Source: Actinomyces vulturis (lineage in GTDB: Bacteria > Actinomycetota > Actinomycetes > Actinomycetales > Actinomycetaceae). Taken from it: a DNA stretch of 64,000 bases. The stretch covers positions 747,450-811,449 of the forward strand of contig NZ_KV700385.1 of assembly GCF_001687305.1 (NCBI RefSeq), written 5' to 3'. Positions 1 to 9,327 of the stretch are shown one piece after another. The first letter of the stretch is position 1. Every line of letters starts with the position of its first letter. Both the position numbers and the translations under genes were made by a program. The notes under the pieces were generated by a model. The model made no database searches and was not told where the DNA came from. It was given only the letters and a program-made list of their open reading frames with translations.

Positions 1-386
1 TCGGGACGTAACTGCTCCAAGTGGTCAGGGAGGGTGTCCATGAGTAGGGGGGCGACGTAAGGTGCGAGGGTCGGGATTAAGCCAATACGCATCAAACCGC
101 TAAGGGCTGTTCCGTGGGTGTCGACCGCTTCACCGAATGCTTCTGCGGCAAACACTGCCTCGCGAGCGAAGGGGAGGAGAGTTTCGCCTAGGGGTGTGAT
201 CAGGACACGACGGGTGGTGCGTTCAACTAACTCACCGCCGACGCGACGTTCGAGTGCGGTGATGGATTGAGAAAGGCTGGGCTGACTTACGCCCATAGAG
301 GCGGCAGCTTCGCCGAAGTGCTGGTATTGGCATAGGGCAACAAAACCACGCAACTGGGAGAAGGATGGTTGTGTGTTGTTCGGCAT
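1..386 (-). CDS. LysR-family regulator, OxyR-like (N-terminal part, cut by window edge)
   Basis: The reverse strand encodes about 128 residues before the window ends. The first ~65 residues are a LysR-type winged helix-turn-helix: the start runs MPNNTQPSFSQLRGFVAL, followed by a GEAAASMGVSQPSLSQSI recognition-helix segment and a TTRRVLITPLGE wing. The beginning of the ligand-binding domain (MRIGLIPTLAPYVAP) fits the OxyR subgroup, in which a regulatory cysteine pair senses peroxide. That domain lies outside the window, so the OxyR call is family resemblance only. ATG at 386 is chosen because a GGAG lies 8 nt upstream; an in-frame choice further upstream has no ribosome site. It is divergent from serS; its own promoter is proposed at 567-596. 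Confidence 0.8.
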   Translation of the reverse strand, partial: MPNNTQPSFSQLRGFVALCQYQHFGEAAASMGVSQPSLSQSITALERRVGGELVERTTRRVLITPLGETLLPFAREAVFAAEAFGEAVDTHGTALSGLMRIGLIPTLAPYVAPLLMDTLPDHLEQLRP

Positions 387-554
387 GGTTCATGCTCCTT
401 GGAAACGGTCAATAAGGTGGGGGCGTTTTGTGCTCAGGCGCTCGTTGGCGCAAATGAGGAAAACGAGGTGTTAACGACAAATGGGGAGTGGGGGTTCTGC
501 AATGCCGTGGTGGAGGCCGCGGAGTCTCATAGGGTGAGAGTGCAGGGGGTGCCG

Positions 555-596
555 CTCTTATAAGAGAATCTACACTATAAACTGTTGATATGTAAA
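555..596 (-). promoter_or_regulatory. Candidate promoter and palindromic operator of the OxyR-like gene
   Basis: On the minus strand TTTACA (591-596), an 18-bp spacer and TAGATT (567-572) form a plausible sigma-A promoter pointing at the LysR gene. Directly beyond the -10 box lies a perfect 12-bp palindrome, CTCTTATAAGAG (555-566), at the predicted transcription start. LysR regulators commonly repress themselves, so this could be an autoregulatory site; that is inference. The rest of 387-688 holds no gene I can support. Confidence 0.4.
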
Positions 597-688
597 TTAA
601 CTGATAGGTAAGGTCTGATTAGTGGTGTTGTTGACATATCACAGGCCCTAACTCCTCAGTATGGCCTTCATCTGGCTACACTCTCAAC

Positions 689-1960
689 ATGATCGATCTG
701 CGTGCTCTTCGCGAAAACCCTGAACCATTCCGTGCAAGCCAACGCGCCCGTGGCGCTGACGAAACTCTGGTTGATCGCATTATCGAGGCTGATAGTTCTC
801 GTCGGAGTTCTCTTTCAGCATTCGAAAACCTGCGTGCCGAGCAGAAAACCCTCTCCGCATCTGTAGGTAAAGCAACACCCGAAGAGCGCCCCACTATTCT
901 GGCTCAGGCCAAGGAGATGGCTGCTAAGGTCAAGGAAGCCTCTGCGACTGCTGATGAACAGGCGCAGCAATTTGACGCTTTGATGAAGCAAATGCCTAAC
1001 CTCATCGACGGTGCCCCTAGCGGCGGTGAAGAAGACTATGTGGTTCTTCGCCATGAAGGCCCCAAAGTTCGTGACTTTAGTGCCGAAGGATTTGAGCCTG
1101 CTGACCACCTGGCTATTGGTGAAGCCCTGGACATCATCGACACAAAGCGTGGAGCTAAAGTCTCCGGAGCGCGTTTTTACTACCTCAAGGGTTGGGGGAT
1201 GCGCCTCGAACTGGCCCTGATGACCGCTGCACTCGATTGCGCACTGGCTCACGGCTTTACCCCTATGACCACCCCCACCCTCGTGACACCTCAGGTCATG
1301 GGCGGTACCGGTTTCTTGGGTGCGCACGCTGATGAAATCTACTACCTGCCTACAGACGATCTCTACCTCACCGGCACTAGTGAAGTTGCACTTGCCGGAT
1401 ACCATGGTGATGAAATTATCGACCTGAGCGACGGTCCGTTGCGCTACATGGGCTGGTCAACCTGTTACCGCCGTGAAGCTGGCGCTGCGGGTAAGGATAC
1501 TCGAGGCATCATTCGCGTCCATCAGTTCAACAAGGCAGAAATGTTCTCCTACTGCCGCCCTGAAGATGCACGTGACGAACATGAACGCCTGTTGGCCATG
1601 GAAGAAGAAATGCTTGCCTTGGTTGAACTGCCTTACCGTGTCATTGATACTGCGGCCGGTGACCTGGGTTCTTCTGCAGCCCGTAAATTTGATTGTGAAG
1701 CGTGGCTGCCTACTCAGAACCGTTGGATGGAAGTCACCTCTACCTCTAACTGCACTACTTTCCAGGCTCGTCGTCTGGGTGTGCGTGAGCGCGGCGAACA
1801 GGGTACATCTCCTGTAGCTACCCTGAACGGCACTTTGGCCACCACTCGTTGGATGGTTGCCATTTTGGAAAATCACCAGAATGCTGATGGAACTGTCACC
1901 ATTCCTCAAGGCCTTCGTCCCTATCTCGGCGGCGTGAGTGTCATCGAACCGATTGCCTAA
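689..1960 (+). CDS. serS: Seryl-tRNA synthetase
   Basis: Charges tRNA-Ser with serine in the cytosol. The 423 residues match the usual length. Residues ~1-105 are the charged N-terminal coiled coil that grips the long variable arm of tRNA-Ser. The class II catalytic core follows, with the [10 protein letters not shown] segment, motif 2 around [15 protein letters not shown], and motif 3 at [15 protein letters not shown] near the C-terminus. There is no Shine-Dalgarno sequence before ATG 689; instead TACACT (677-682) sits six bases upstream, which fits a leaderless transcript. The next gene begins within or just after its end, so the two are probably co-transcribed. Confidence 0.97.
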   Translation: MIDLRALRENPEPFRASQRARGADETLVDRIIEADSSRRSSLSAFENLRAEQKTLSASVGKATPEERPTILAQAKEMAAKVKEASATADEQAQQFDALMKQMPNLIDGAPSGGEEDYVVLRHEGPKVRDFSAEGFEPADHLAIGEALDIIDTKRGAKVSGARFYYLKGWGMRLELALMTAALDCALAHGFTPMTTPTLVTPQVMGGTGFLGAHADEIYYLPTDDLYLTGTSEVALAGYHGDEIIDLSDGPLRYMGWSTCYRREAGAAGKDTRGIIRVHQFNKAEMFSYCRPEDARDEHERLLAMEEEMLALVELPYRVIDTAAGDLGSSAARKFDCEAWLPTQNRWMEVTSTSNCTTFQARRLGVRERGEQGTSPVATLNGTLATTRWMVAILENHQNADGTVTIPQGLRPYLGGVSVIEPIA

Positions 1961-1961
1961 C

Positions 1962-2921
1962 GTGGCCCATCACCATAACGATCGCTTCACTGCGCCGCAT
2001 CCCCCTCTGACTAACGATCAGTACGCAGATGTGGTGCGGGCATTACGCGACACCTTGCGACGACTTGAATTCACTCCACCTTCGGTGGGTCCCCGGACTC
2101 TTGTAGCATTAGATGTTGATGGCACTTTGATTGCTATGGATTTCACGTTGTCCAAACGCGTCAAAGAAACAATTGCCCGCACCATCGCCACCGGTACTCA
2201 GGTGGTGATTGCCACTGGTCGCGGCGTAAGTGCAGCACTGCCTGTCGCCCGCGAATGCGGTCTGACCCGAGGGTGGATGGTATGTGCTAACGGTGCACAA
2301 ACCCTTCGCCTCGACCCAGCACTGCCGGGTGGCTATGAGGTGATTGAGCAGTTAACCTTCGATCCGCGCGAGGTCATCATGGCGCTATCTAAGGTATTGC
2401 CCGATGCGATTGTGGCGGTGGAATCGCCAACCGGCTTTCTCGTCAGTAAGCCATTTCCCCCTGGTGAGCTCATTGAAGAGCAGCATGTGGTTTCCTTAGA
2501 GGAACTGTGCGCTCATCCAGTGAGTCGTGTGGTGCTCCGAGCTCCCGGCATGAGCGTGGAGGAATTCTCCGACAAGATTGCTGCTGCTGGCGTGCAATCT
2601 GTGGAGTATGCCGTGGGCTGGACCGCTTGGCTTGATGTTGCTCCTCAAGGAGTGACGAAGGCCGGAGCACTTGATGCTTTGTGCGAAAGCCTTGGTATTT
2701 GCCGCACATCCACGATCGCTGTTGGGGACGGCTCCAATGACCGAGAAATGCTTGAATGGGCTCACCTATCTGTTGCGATGGGTAACGCCACCGACGAAGT
2801 GCAATCTCACGCCCGCGTAGTAACGGAAAGTGTCTGGTCTGATGGGTGCCCGGCATTACTCGATGCTTGGAGAATGAATGCGCTTTCTGCTCATCGAATG
2901 AATAAGGGGACTGTCTACTGA
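1962..2921 (+). CDS. Cof-type HAD-superfamily hydrolase
   Basis: A haloacid-dehalogenase fold phosphatase of the Cof/type IIB class, which typically dephosphorylates sugar phosphates or cofactors. Motif I is LVALDVDGTLIAMD, the ATGRG block carries motif II, and the C-terminal VGDGSNDREML is motif IV. The large cap domain between them fits class IIB. GTG 1962 directly follows the serS stop; GTG 1938, overlapping serS by 23 bp, is an alternative, and neither has a clear ribosome site. The HAD domain begins ~45 residues in. Coupling to serS is likely. The substrate is not predictable. Confidence 0.88.
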   Translation: MAHHHNDRFTAPHPPLTNDQYADVVRALRDTLRRLEFTPPSVGPRTLVALDVDGTLIAMDFTLSKRVKETIARTIATGTQVVIATGRGVSAALPVARECGLTRGWMVCANGAQTLRLDPALPGGYEVIEQLTFDPREVIMALSKVLPDAIVAVESPTGFLVSKPFPPGELIEEQHVVSLEELCAHPVSRVVLRAPGMSVEEFSDKIAAAGVQSVEYAVGWTAWLDVAPQGVTKAGALDALCESLGICRTSTIAVGDGSNDREMLEWAHLSVAMGNATDEVQSHARVVTESVWSDGCPALLDAWRMNALSAHRMNKGTVY

Positions 2922-3003
2922 TGTTCCCTGGCGCGCCAGGGGTGGCGAGTCGAGGCGAATGCATGAAGAGGGGGCTACTGATGTTTCCCTCGCCCTTGGC
3001 GAG
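2915..3003 (+). repeat. Tandem degenerate unit with two hairpins
   Basis: Two similar blocks follow the phosphatase stop. Both contain CTACTGATGTT(T)CCCT and then a hairpin: CCCTGGCGCGCCAGGG (2926-2941, a perfect 16-bp palindrome) and CTCGCC-CTT-GGCGAG (2989-3003). The second looks like a diverged copy of the first, offset by about 60 bp. They may act in transcript termination or 3'-end stability. I do not regard the short open frame covering them as a gene. Confidence 0.5.
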
Positions 3004-3453
3004 CGGGGCTGTGATAGAAACTGATGCCATTCTCTTTTCCCGCACTGGTGTGGTTATGACGCCATACAGACGGGGCGCCCGTGACTGTTGGCGAACAACA
3101 TATAAATAATGAGTGTTTCGTCTTCGAATAAATTGTTGAATTCCTGGTAGCTATGATGAGGATTCGTTCAGTGCGGACTGGTCAAGAATCAGATAATTTC
3201 ACCGCTTCTCTTGACAAGTAGAGCGCTGTACCAAGCATTGCCCTGATTCATCCGTTTAGGTTGGGAGGTTTCCCGATTACTAAGTCGTGAGGAATCTCCT
3301 GCAAAAGAAGAAAGAAGGAAAAATTCAGTCGTTTTTCTTCCGCTGTTTGGTTTTCCTTGATACGTTGAATGGGCAATGAGAACAACGCCGTCCTCATTGC
3401 TTCTATACGTACCGCCCTGAACGATCAGTGACGATCAATTCCGAGGAGGAACC
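3004..3453. other. Intergenic stretch before the epimerase gene
   Basis: No gene is supported here. TTGACA occurs at 3211-3216 without a convincing -10 partner. An inverted repeat GCAATGAG (3373-3380) / CTCATTGC (3393-3400) with a 12-nt loop lies ~55 bp before the next gene and could be an operator or a leader hairpin. Confidence 0.35.
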
Positions 3454-4794
3454 ATGAGTCTGGGATGGTTTGAATCACCCGAGCATATACGCTGGCTAGC
3501 AACACATACCCATGCACTTTTACGCGCCGGCAAACTCTCCATGGTCCCAGCAGGATTTGGGTGGATTGGTCCAGACGGTGAAGTTGATCAAGACCGTGGT
3601 GTAGCACTTTGGATTACCGGCCGAATGACCTTCTGCTTTTCTTTGGGGACGCTCTTGGGCATTCCGGGATGCCGAAAATATGCTGACCACGGTGTGCGTT
3701 CGCTTGCTCGCTCATTAAAAGACAATCAATATGGCGGTTACTACAGCCTGGTGGAATGTGGGTTTGATGAAGAAGGACGTGCAATTCCCCGCGATAAACA
3801 ATCGCGAAAAGAGTGCTACCAGCACGCCTTTGTTCTTTTGGCGGCAGCAACTGCTGTTGCTGCAAATCGTCCCGGCGCAACGGAGCTGCTCCGCGACGCG
3901 ATGGAAATCCATGAACGTTACTTTTTTGATGAATCCTACGGACTTCCTATTGAATCATTCGCTTGCGATTTCACCGATCCAGAAGAATACCGTGGAATTA
4001 ATGCTGCAATGCATTGTGTGGAAGCCTATTTAGCGACCGCTGATGCAACCGGTGACGTGACTTGGCTCGAACGAGCTGTCCAAATTATTGATTTCGCCGT
4101 TAACGTGCAGGCGCGTAATAACAGTTGGCGAATTCCTGAACACTATGATGCCGGTTGGCATGTTGATGTCAACTACAACATGGATCAACCCAATCATCCC
4201 TTCCGTCCTGGAGGGGTTACCCCTGGCCACGGCTTAGAGTGGGCGCGATTAACAGCGCAAGCTCGTGCTGCCTTAATTGCTCGTAAACTTCCTGCAGGGG
4301 AATGGATGTTGCCAGCGGCTGAAGAACTCTTCGACCGCGCTCGGATCGATGGTTGGAGAGTCGACGGTAATCCAGGCTTTGTATACACCACCGATAACAA
4401 CGGCCACCCGCTAGTTCGCCAAAGGATGCACTGGACTGTTTGTGAAGGTGTTAGCGCTGCAGCCATGCTCAGGCGCGCAGTACTGGACTCAGGTCGAAGC
4501 GAAATGGATGTTGAGCACTACGAACATTGCTATCGTTCTTGGGTTGACTATCTTGAAGAATACGTCATCCGAGACAATGGTCTATGGATCCATGAATGTA
4601 CTCCAGAAAATGAGCCAGACAATACTGTCTGGCCCGGTCATCCTGATGTCTACCATGGCCTACAAATGACCTTAGCTGCACGTATGCCTGTCTGGCCTGC
4701 CATGGGGCAAGCGTTGGCAGAAGGACGTTTAGATCGACCTGAGTCACCCGAACGTGAGGAAAAACCCAAGGGGCGCCGTCGGTTGTTTTCCTAG
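3454..4794 (+). CDS. AGE-family sugar isomerase/2-epimerase
   Basis: Member of the N-acylglucosamine 2-epimerase family of (alpha/alpha)6-barrel enzymes, which includes mannose isomerase, sulfoquinovose isomerase YihS and cellobiose epimerase. The family pattern is visible in YRGINAAMHCVEAYLATAD (mid-protein, conserved His), DQPNHPFRPGGVTPGHGLEWARL-type sequence (catalytic His region) and the C-terminal WPGHPDVYHGLQ. At 446 residues it is slightly longer than typical. A strong GAGGAGG ribosome site precedes ATG 3454. The gene stands alone between the serS unit and tRNA-Ser, so context does not fix the substrate; an aldose-ketose isomerase acting on mannose-type sugars is the safest guess. Confidence 0.82.
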   Translation: MSLGWFESPEHIRWLATHTHALLRAGKLSMVPAGFGWIGPDGEVDQDRGVALWITGRMTFCFSLGTLLGIPGCRKYADHGVRSLARSLKDNQYGGYYSLVECGFDEEGRAIPRDKQSRKECYQHAFVLLAAATAVAANRPGATELLRDAMEIHERYFFDESYGLPIESFACDFTDPEEYRGINAAMHCVEAYLATADATGDVTWLERAVQIIDFAVNVQARNNSWRIPEHYDAGWHVDVNYNMDQPNHPFRPGGVTPGHGLEWARLTAQARAALIARKLPAGEWMLPAAEELFDRARIDGWRVDGNPGFVYTTDNNGHPLVRQRMHWTVCEGVSAAAMLRRAVLDSGRSEMDVEHYEHCYRSWVDYLEEYVIRDNGLWIHECTPENEPDNTVWPGHPDVYHGLQMTLAARMPVWPAMGQALAEGRLDRPESPEREEKPKGRRRLFS

Positions 4795-4870
4795 GAGTCG
4801 GTGATGTTAGACTGCTTCCTGGTCAATACTTGAACACCAGAGTCGATCTGTTGGACAGGTAAATCGCCAA

Positions 4871-4957
4871 GGAGTGGTGACAGAGTGGCCGAATGTGACG
4901 GTCTTGAAAACCGTTGTACGTTTACGCGTACCGAGGGTTCGAATCCCTCCCGCTCCG
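4871..4957 (+). tRNA. tRNA-Ser (UGA anticodon)
   Basis: An 87-nt class II tRNA. Acceptor GGAGTGG (4871-4877) pairs with CCGCTCC (4950-4956), the anticodon loop in CGGTCTTGAAAACCG reads TGA, there is a long variable arm, and the T arm is GAGGG-TTCGAAT-CCCTC. CCA is not encoded. Confidence 0.96.
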
Positions 4958-4965
4958 CTCTTGAA

Positions 4966-5002
4966 ATATCGGGACCTCAGAAATGGGGTCCCGATATTTT
5001 TT
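4966..5002 (+). terminator. Intrinsic terminator after tRNA-Ser
   Basis: Inverted repeat ATATCGGGACC / GGTCCCGATAT followed by a T run, immediately downstream of the tRNA. The following bases to 5191 hold only the lsr2 upstream region. Confidence 0.85.
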
Positions 5003-5191
5003 GGTCAGTCAAGCGAAAATACAAATCTCAAGCATGGTTTTCCTGAAGAAAAACTGAGACCAGTAATTCTTCTACGGCATTCACATTCTTCAAATCTTCT
5101 TGAAATACAAAAATATTTCATTTAGTGTGGATAATGAACTAATTGGCTTGACAATAAAATCAAGCGAACGCACGGCGAAAGGAACGTCATA

Positions 5192-5515
5192 ATGGCGCAG
5201 AAAATTCAGACCATTCTTGTTGATGACCTCGACCATGGCGAAGCACACGAAACTGTAACGTTCGCTCTGGACGGCGTCTCTTACGAAATTGATCTATCCG
5301 ACGAACACGCAGCAGAACTTCGCGCAGACTTCGCTAAGTGGACCGAACCTGCACGTCGCGTCTCTGGCCGTCGCGTTTCCGGTCGCCGCCGTTCTTCCGG
5401 CCCCGGTGAAACTGCAAAGATTCGTGAATGGGCCAAGAGTCAGAACATGACCGTCTCCGAGCGTGGCCGCGTCTCTGCAGAGGTTCGTGACGCTTACTAC
5501 GCAGCACAGGGCTGA
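5192..5515 (+). CDS. lsr2: Lsr2 nucleoid-associated protein
   Basis: Histone-like xenogeneic silencer of actinobacteria that bridges AT-rich DNA. The 107 residues match the family. The N-terminal dimerisation domain runs MAQKIQTILVDDLDHGEAHE through FALDGVSYEIDLS. A basic, serine-rich linker with a repeated RRVSGRR motif follows. The C-terminal DNA-binding domain (IREWAKSQNMTVSERGRVSAEVRDAY) contains the RGR minor-groove hook. A GAAAGGA ribosome site precedes ATG 5192. It is monocistronic, between tRNA-Ser and gpmA. The window is not visibly AT-rich, so no obvious silenced island lies beside it. Confidence 0.95.
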   Translation: MAQKIQTILVDDLDHGEAHETVTFALDGVSYEIDLSDEHAAELRADFAKWTEPARRVSGRRVSGRRRSSGPGETAKIREWAKSQNMTVSERGRVSAEVRDAYYAAQG

Positions 5516-5583
5516 ACCTTCTTGCATTGGTAGAATTCTTACGTCCCTGCCTTACTCATTACGATCTTAAGGATTGATTCTTC

Positions 5584-6321
5584 ATGGCATACACGCTTGT
5601 TCTTCTTCGCCACGGCGAAAGTGAATGGAACGCAAAGAACCTCTTCACCGGATGGGTCGATGTTCCCCTCTCCGAAAAGGGCCGTGCAGAGGCTGTCGCC
5701 GGTGGCGGATTCCTGAAGGAAGCAGGTGTTCTGCCTGACAAGTTGTTCACCTCCATGCTGCGCCGCGCCATCATGACCGCCAACCTTGCTCTTGATGCTG
5801 CTGACCGCCACTGGATCCCCGTTGAGCGTAACTGGCGTCTCAATGAGCGTCATTACGGTGCACTGCAGGGTAAGAATAAGAAGGAAATCCGCGATGAATA
5901 CGGTGAAGAGCAGTTCATGCTCTGGCGCCGTTCCTACGATGTGCCCCCGCCGGCCATTGAAGCAGGTAGCGAATTTTCCCAGGATTCTGATCCTCGTTAC
6001 GCAGGTGAGCCCATCCCCGCTACTGAGTGCCTTAAGGATGTTCTTGAGCGTCTGCTTCCCTATTGGGAAGAAACTATCGTTCCTGAGATCAAGACTGGCA
6101 AGACTGTCATGATTGCCGCACACGGCAACTCCCTGCGCGCAATCGTCAAGCACCTTGACGAAATCAGCGACGAAGACATTGCAGGAGTTAATATCCCCAC
6201 TGGCATTCCGTTGGTTTACGAACTTGATGAAGAAACTCTCAAGCCCATCAAGAAGGGCGGCCGCTACCTCGATCCCGAGGCAGAAGCCAAGATCGCTGCA
6301 GTGGCTAACCAGGGTAAGTGA
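5584..6321 (+). CDS. gpmA: 2,3-bisphosphoglycerate-dependent phosphoglycerate mutase
   Basis: Interconverts 3- and 2-phosphoglycerate in glycolysis. The 245 residues begin with [20 protein letters not shown], the phosphohistidine RHG motif. [12 protein letters not shown] carries substrate-binding residues and AAHGNSLRA holds the second catalytic His. AAGGA lies upstream of ATG 5584. In actinobacteria gpmA often neighbours phoU/senX3/regX3, as here. A strong hairpin at 6359-6402 separates it from convergent phoU. Confidence 0.96.
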   Translation: MAYTLVLLRHGESEWNAKNLFTGWVDVPLSEKGRAEAVAGGGFLKEAGVLPDKLFTSMLRRAIMTANLALDAADRHWIPVERNWRLNERHYGALQGKNKKEIRDEYGEEQFMLWRRSYDVPPPAIEAGSEFSQDSDPRYAGEPIPATECLKDVLERLLPYWEETIVPEIKTGKTVMIAAHGNSLRAIVKHLDEISDEDIAGVNIPTGIPLVYELDEETLKPIKKGGRYLDPEAEAKIAAVANQGK

Positions 6322-6358
6322 CCTCATTAATCCGAGGATTAGTCACCACTGACTGAAC

Positions 6359-6402
6359 ATACTGGTGGGGCGTTGGGAGAAATCCCAACGCCCCACCAGT
6401 AT
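6359..6402. terminator. Bidirectional hairpin between gpmA and phoU
   Basis: Perfect 20-bp stem (5' arm 6359-6378, 3' arm 6383-6402) closing a GAAA loop. It has no clear T run but lies between two convergent genes. Confidence 0.75.
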
Positions 6403-6461
6403 TCCTGCCCACTGGAGAATCACACCCCACGCATTACTTGCATACCTGCAGGGTAGGAGGA

Positions 6462-7109
6462 TCAGCGTTCTTCGGTTGATCCCAAAACAAGGAAGGTGAC
6501 TCTGCGAGCCACGCTGGTGGCGTGGTCGCCAAAACGCTCTAGGAAACGAGCCAACAACACAGCGTCAATCACCTGCTGGCGGCTGAGATTCAGTTCAGGA
6601 TTGATAATTAGATCGAAACTTTGACGCTGCAACTCATCAAGGATGTCATCGTTATCGGAAATGGCGCGAGCTAGATCAATGTCTTTCTCCTCAATGAGGC
6701 GAGAGACGGAAGCGGAAGTTTCCACTGCGGCGTCTGACATCTTGACCAGCAGACTGAACAGTGGATCAGGAACGGGATGCTCGGGGTAACGACCACGGGC
6801 AATGGCGGCCACGTGGCGAGCAAGGTCCCCCTGACGTTCCAAGGTTTGAGCCATACGTAGAGCACTAATGACATGGCGAAGATCGCCAGCGACCGGCTGC
6901 TGGCGGGCAAGCAACATGACGCACAAATCATCAATATCGCGCTGCAGTTCGTTAATCCGCTCATCAGCGTCAATGACCTGCTCAGCCACAATAATGTCGC
7001 CGGTGCGTAGTGCACTGGCTGCACGCTTCATGGCTGTGTGTACCTGAGAGGCCATGGACTCAAGATTGCGTTCTAACTGAGTGAGTTCGGAATGGAAAAT
7101 ATCCCTCAC
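6462..7109 (-). CDS. phoU: Phosphate-specific transport accessory protein PhoU
   Basis: Negative regulator linking the Pst phosphate transporter to the SenX3-RegX3 sensor pathway. The 215 residues form the two three-helix bundles of PhoU: N-terminal MRDIFHSELTQLERNLESMA, with acidic metal-binding patches such as DADERINELQRDID and a related block in the second half (ERFGDHATSVARRV). The GTG start at 7109 has AGGAG six bases upstream. It is divergent from senX3, which is the classic actinobacterial arrangement. No pst genes are in the window. Confidence 0.94.
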   Translation of the reverse strand: MRDIFHSELTQLERNLESMASQVHTAMKRAASALRTGDIIVAEQVIDADERINELQRDIDDLCVMLLARQQPVAGDLRHVISALRMAQTLERQGDLARHVAAIARGRYPEHPVPDPLFSLLVKMSDAAVETSASVSRLIEEKDIDLARAISDNDDILDELQRQSFDLIINPELNLSRQQVIDAVLLARFLERFGDHATSVARRVTFLVLGSTEER

Positions 7110-7296
7110 GCGCTGCTCCTAACCGCTGTGATTTGTGCGCGAGCCATGGCAATGCATGGCTGTCTTTCTGATTGTGCTCAAGAAAGGTAAACGAGAGTTG
7201 AAGTTCATCTAAACATCAGTGACATAGTCGGTAATCAGGCTGTAATTCTGGCAAAAATGTCCGTCTAGGTAGGAAATACGTCGTAATCTTACTGAT

Positions 7297-8502
7297 GTGA
7301 TGACGATGACCACCCTGACATTGGTGGCCCTTCTCGCTGTAATCGTTGGCGTGGCTGCGGGGCTCGCATTTGCTTATTCTGAGCGTGATTGGCGTGTACG
7401 TCGCGAAGAAAGAGCACTCTCTCGACAATCGCGTCTTTCTGCTGAAGATGGAGTAATCCCCATTCTGGCAGCACTACGTTCCACCGTAATCATGCTTGAT
7501 GAAGACGATGATGTGCTGCGTGCATCAGCTAGTGCTTACGCTTTTAACCTTGTCCACGATGACGTGATGGACGAGCCTCAAATTGCAGCTATGGTGAAAA
7601 AAGTTCGTTCCACCGGCGTAACTATGGATGAAGATATTCAAGTGGCGCGCGGTCGCATTCATGGTGCAGGAGTGTTCTTTCTTCACGTTCGCGTAGCCTC
7701 CATTGGCCGTCAACACATTCTGATTCTCGTGGAAGATCGCACTTCATCGAGGCGTTTAGAAGCCATGCGCAGAGACTTTGTAGCCAACGTGTCTCACGAA
7801 CTTAAAACCCCGGTCGGAGCATTGTCCTTGCTGGCAGAAACAGTTGAAGCTAACGCCCAAAACCCAGACGTGGTTCGCCAATTCTCTGCGAGGATGTCCA
7901 AAGAAGCTCAGCGTCTTGGCATGCTGGTTAACGAGATTATTGAACTCTCACGTCTCCAAGATGGTGACGCTTTGGTTAGTCCAGAGACAGTAGAACTTGA
8001 TGAAGTTATTACTGAAGCCATTGATCGTGTCCGTATCGAAGCTCAAGCGCGAGACATTGCCCTCATGGTAGGAGGAGAAAAGAACGTCACCGTCCGGGGA
8101 GATGCTGCACTGCTGACCACTGCCATCCGTAACCTTTTGGATAACGCGATTTCCTACTCCAACCCGCATACTCGCGTGTCCGTCGGAGTATCGCGCACGA
8201 GCGATGAAGTCCATGTAGCCGTGGTAGATCAAGGAATCGGCATCGCATCAGAAGATCAAGAGCGCGTGTTCGAGCGCTTCTTTCGCGTTGATAAAGCCCG
8301 CTCGCGCGCTACTGGTGGTACAGGTCTTGGCTTGTCGATCGTTAAGCATGTGGCTGCTGACCACGGTGGAACCGTCAAAATTTGGTCAGCACTCGGGCAA
8401 GGTTCAACCTTCACTCTGATTCTTCCCCGATCTGTTGATCACCCCGTTGATGATGATGGATTCGCTACTCAGACCAATCCAGAACAAGGAGAACTTTCAT
8501 GA
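7297..8502 (+). CDS. senX3: Sensor histidine kinase SenX3 (phosphate sensing)
   Basis: Membrane histidine kinase controlling RegX3 under phosphate limitation. Of 401 residues, ~3-25 form one N-terminal membrane segment and ~45-145 a PAS-like domain. HisKA has the phosphorylated His in VSHELKTPVGAL. The ATPase domain has NLLDNAI (N box), DQGIGIASED (G1), an F box at VFERFFRV and GTGLGLSIV (G2). TAATCT (7284-7289) lies seven bases before GTG 7297 and there is no Shine-Dalgarno sequence, suggesting leaderless expression. It overlaps regX3 by ATGA. Confidence 0.95.
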   Translation: MMTMTTLTLVALLAVIVGVAAGLAFAYSERDWRVRREERALSRQSRLSAEDGVIPILAALRSTVIMLDEDDDVLRASASAYAFNLVHDDVMDEPQIAAMVKKVRSTGVTMDEDIQVARGRIHGAGVFFLHVRVASIGRQHILILVEDRTSSRRLEAMRRDFVANVSHELKTPVGALSLLAETVEANAQNPDVVRQFSARMSKEAQRLGMLVNEIIELSRLQDGDALVSPETVELDEVITEAIDRVRIEAQARDIALMVGGEKNVTVRGDAALLTTAIRNLLDNAISYSNPHTRVSVGVSRTSDEVHVAVVDQGIGIASEDQERVFERFFRVDKARSRATGGTGLGLSIVKHVAADHGGTVKIWSALGQGSTFTLILPRSVDHPVDDDGFATQTNPEQGELS

Positions 8503-9185
8503 CTACCATCTTGTTGGTTGAGGATGAGGAAAACTATCGCGAGCCCCTCGCATTCAATCTGCGCGGTGAGGGATTTACCGTGCTCGAAGCAGCGGATGGG
8601 ATCCAAGCTCTTGAGCAATTCGATCCTCTGCGTATTGACGTGGTTCTTCTTGACCTTATGCTTCCTGGACTTAGCGGCATGGAGGTGTGCAAACGCATCC
8701 GTTCTCAGTCCACGGTTCCCGTTATTATGGTCACGGCCAAAGACTCAGAAATCGACAAAATTGTGGGCCTAGAAATTGGTGCCGACGACTATGTCACTAA
8801 GCCATACTCCTATCGTGAACTCGTCGCTCGCGTGAACGCCGTGCTACGCCGTGTTCACCCAGAAGATCCCGGAGAATCCAGCGTTTTGGAAGTTGGTAGC
8901 GTCCGTATGGACGTGGAGCGTCATGAAGTAAGTGTGCGTGGAGAAATGGTGCAAATGCCTCTGCGTGAATTTGAATTACTTGAATTGCTCATGCGCCACC
9001 CCAATCGTGTTCTTACCCGTGGTCAGATTATTGATCGTGTCTGGGGAAGTGATTATGTGGGTGATACCAAAACTCTTGATGTGCACGTGAAGCGAATTCG
9101 CTCAAAGATCGAACGTGAACCGGCACATCCCATGATGCTTCTTACCGTTCGAGGCTTAGGTTATAAACTCGTTGATGCTGAATAA
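8499..9185 (+). CDS. regX3: Response regulator RegX3
   Basis: OmpR/PhoB-type regulator of phosphate-starvation genes. The receiver domain has the acidic pair VEDEE, the phospho-acceptor Asp in VVLLDLMLPG (about residue 52), T in VTAKDS and K in YVTKPYS. The C-terminal winged helix includes LREFELLELLMRHPNRVLTR and DVHVKRIRSKIE. At 228 residues it is typical. Its ATG overlaps the senX3 stop, and AAGGAGA lies upstream. Confidence 0.95.
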   Translation: MTTILLVEDEENYREPLAFNLRGEGFTVLEAADGIQALEQFDPLRIDVVLLDLMLPGLSGMEVCKRIRSQSTVPVIMVTAKDSEIDKIVGLEIGADDYVTKPYSYRELVARVNAVLRRVHPEDPGESSVLEVGSVRMDVERHEVSVRGEMVQMPLREFELLELLMRHPNRVLTRGQIIDRVWGSDYVGDTKTLDVHVKRIRSKIEREPAHPMMLLTVRGLGYKLVDAE

Positions 9186-9287
9186 TTCGCTAATTTGTTT
9201 ATGTTTTTTGGGAATGTAAATAGCCGGGAATCCCTGTTCTTCCGGTTAAGTGTGGAATCTCATTTATTGCCTATCTAGGCGGGGTGT

Positions 9288-9293
9288 TAGAAT
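9288..9293 (+). promoter_or_regulatory. Extended -10 promoter of carD
   Basis: TGTTAGAAT upstream of carD is an extended -10 (TG-N-TAGAAT). A TTATTG at 9264-9269 could serve as -35 with an 18-bp spacer. CarD itself stabilises open complexes, so autoregulation is possible. Confidence 0.5.
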
Positions 9294-9327
9294 GGAGATC
9301 CGCACACGTATGGAGTGATATCTCATT

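Noticed and set aside
2921..3109. A 62-residue open frame after the Cof-type phosphatase
   Set aside because: It runs through two hairpins of a diverged tandem repeat, has no domain and no ribosome site.
7203..7213. PHO-box-like sequence GTTCATCTAAA before senX3
   Set aside because: Only one unit is recognisable; PHO boxes need a direct repeat, so the evidence is too thin.
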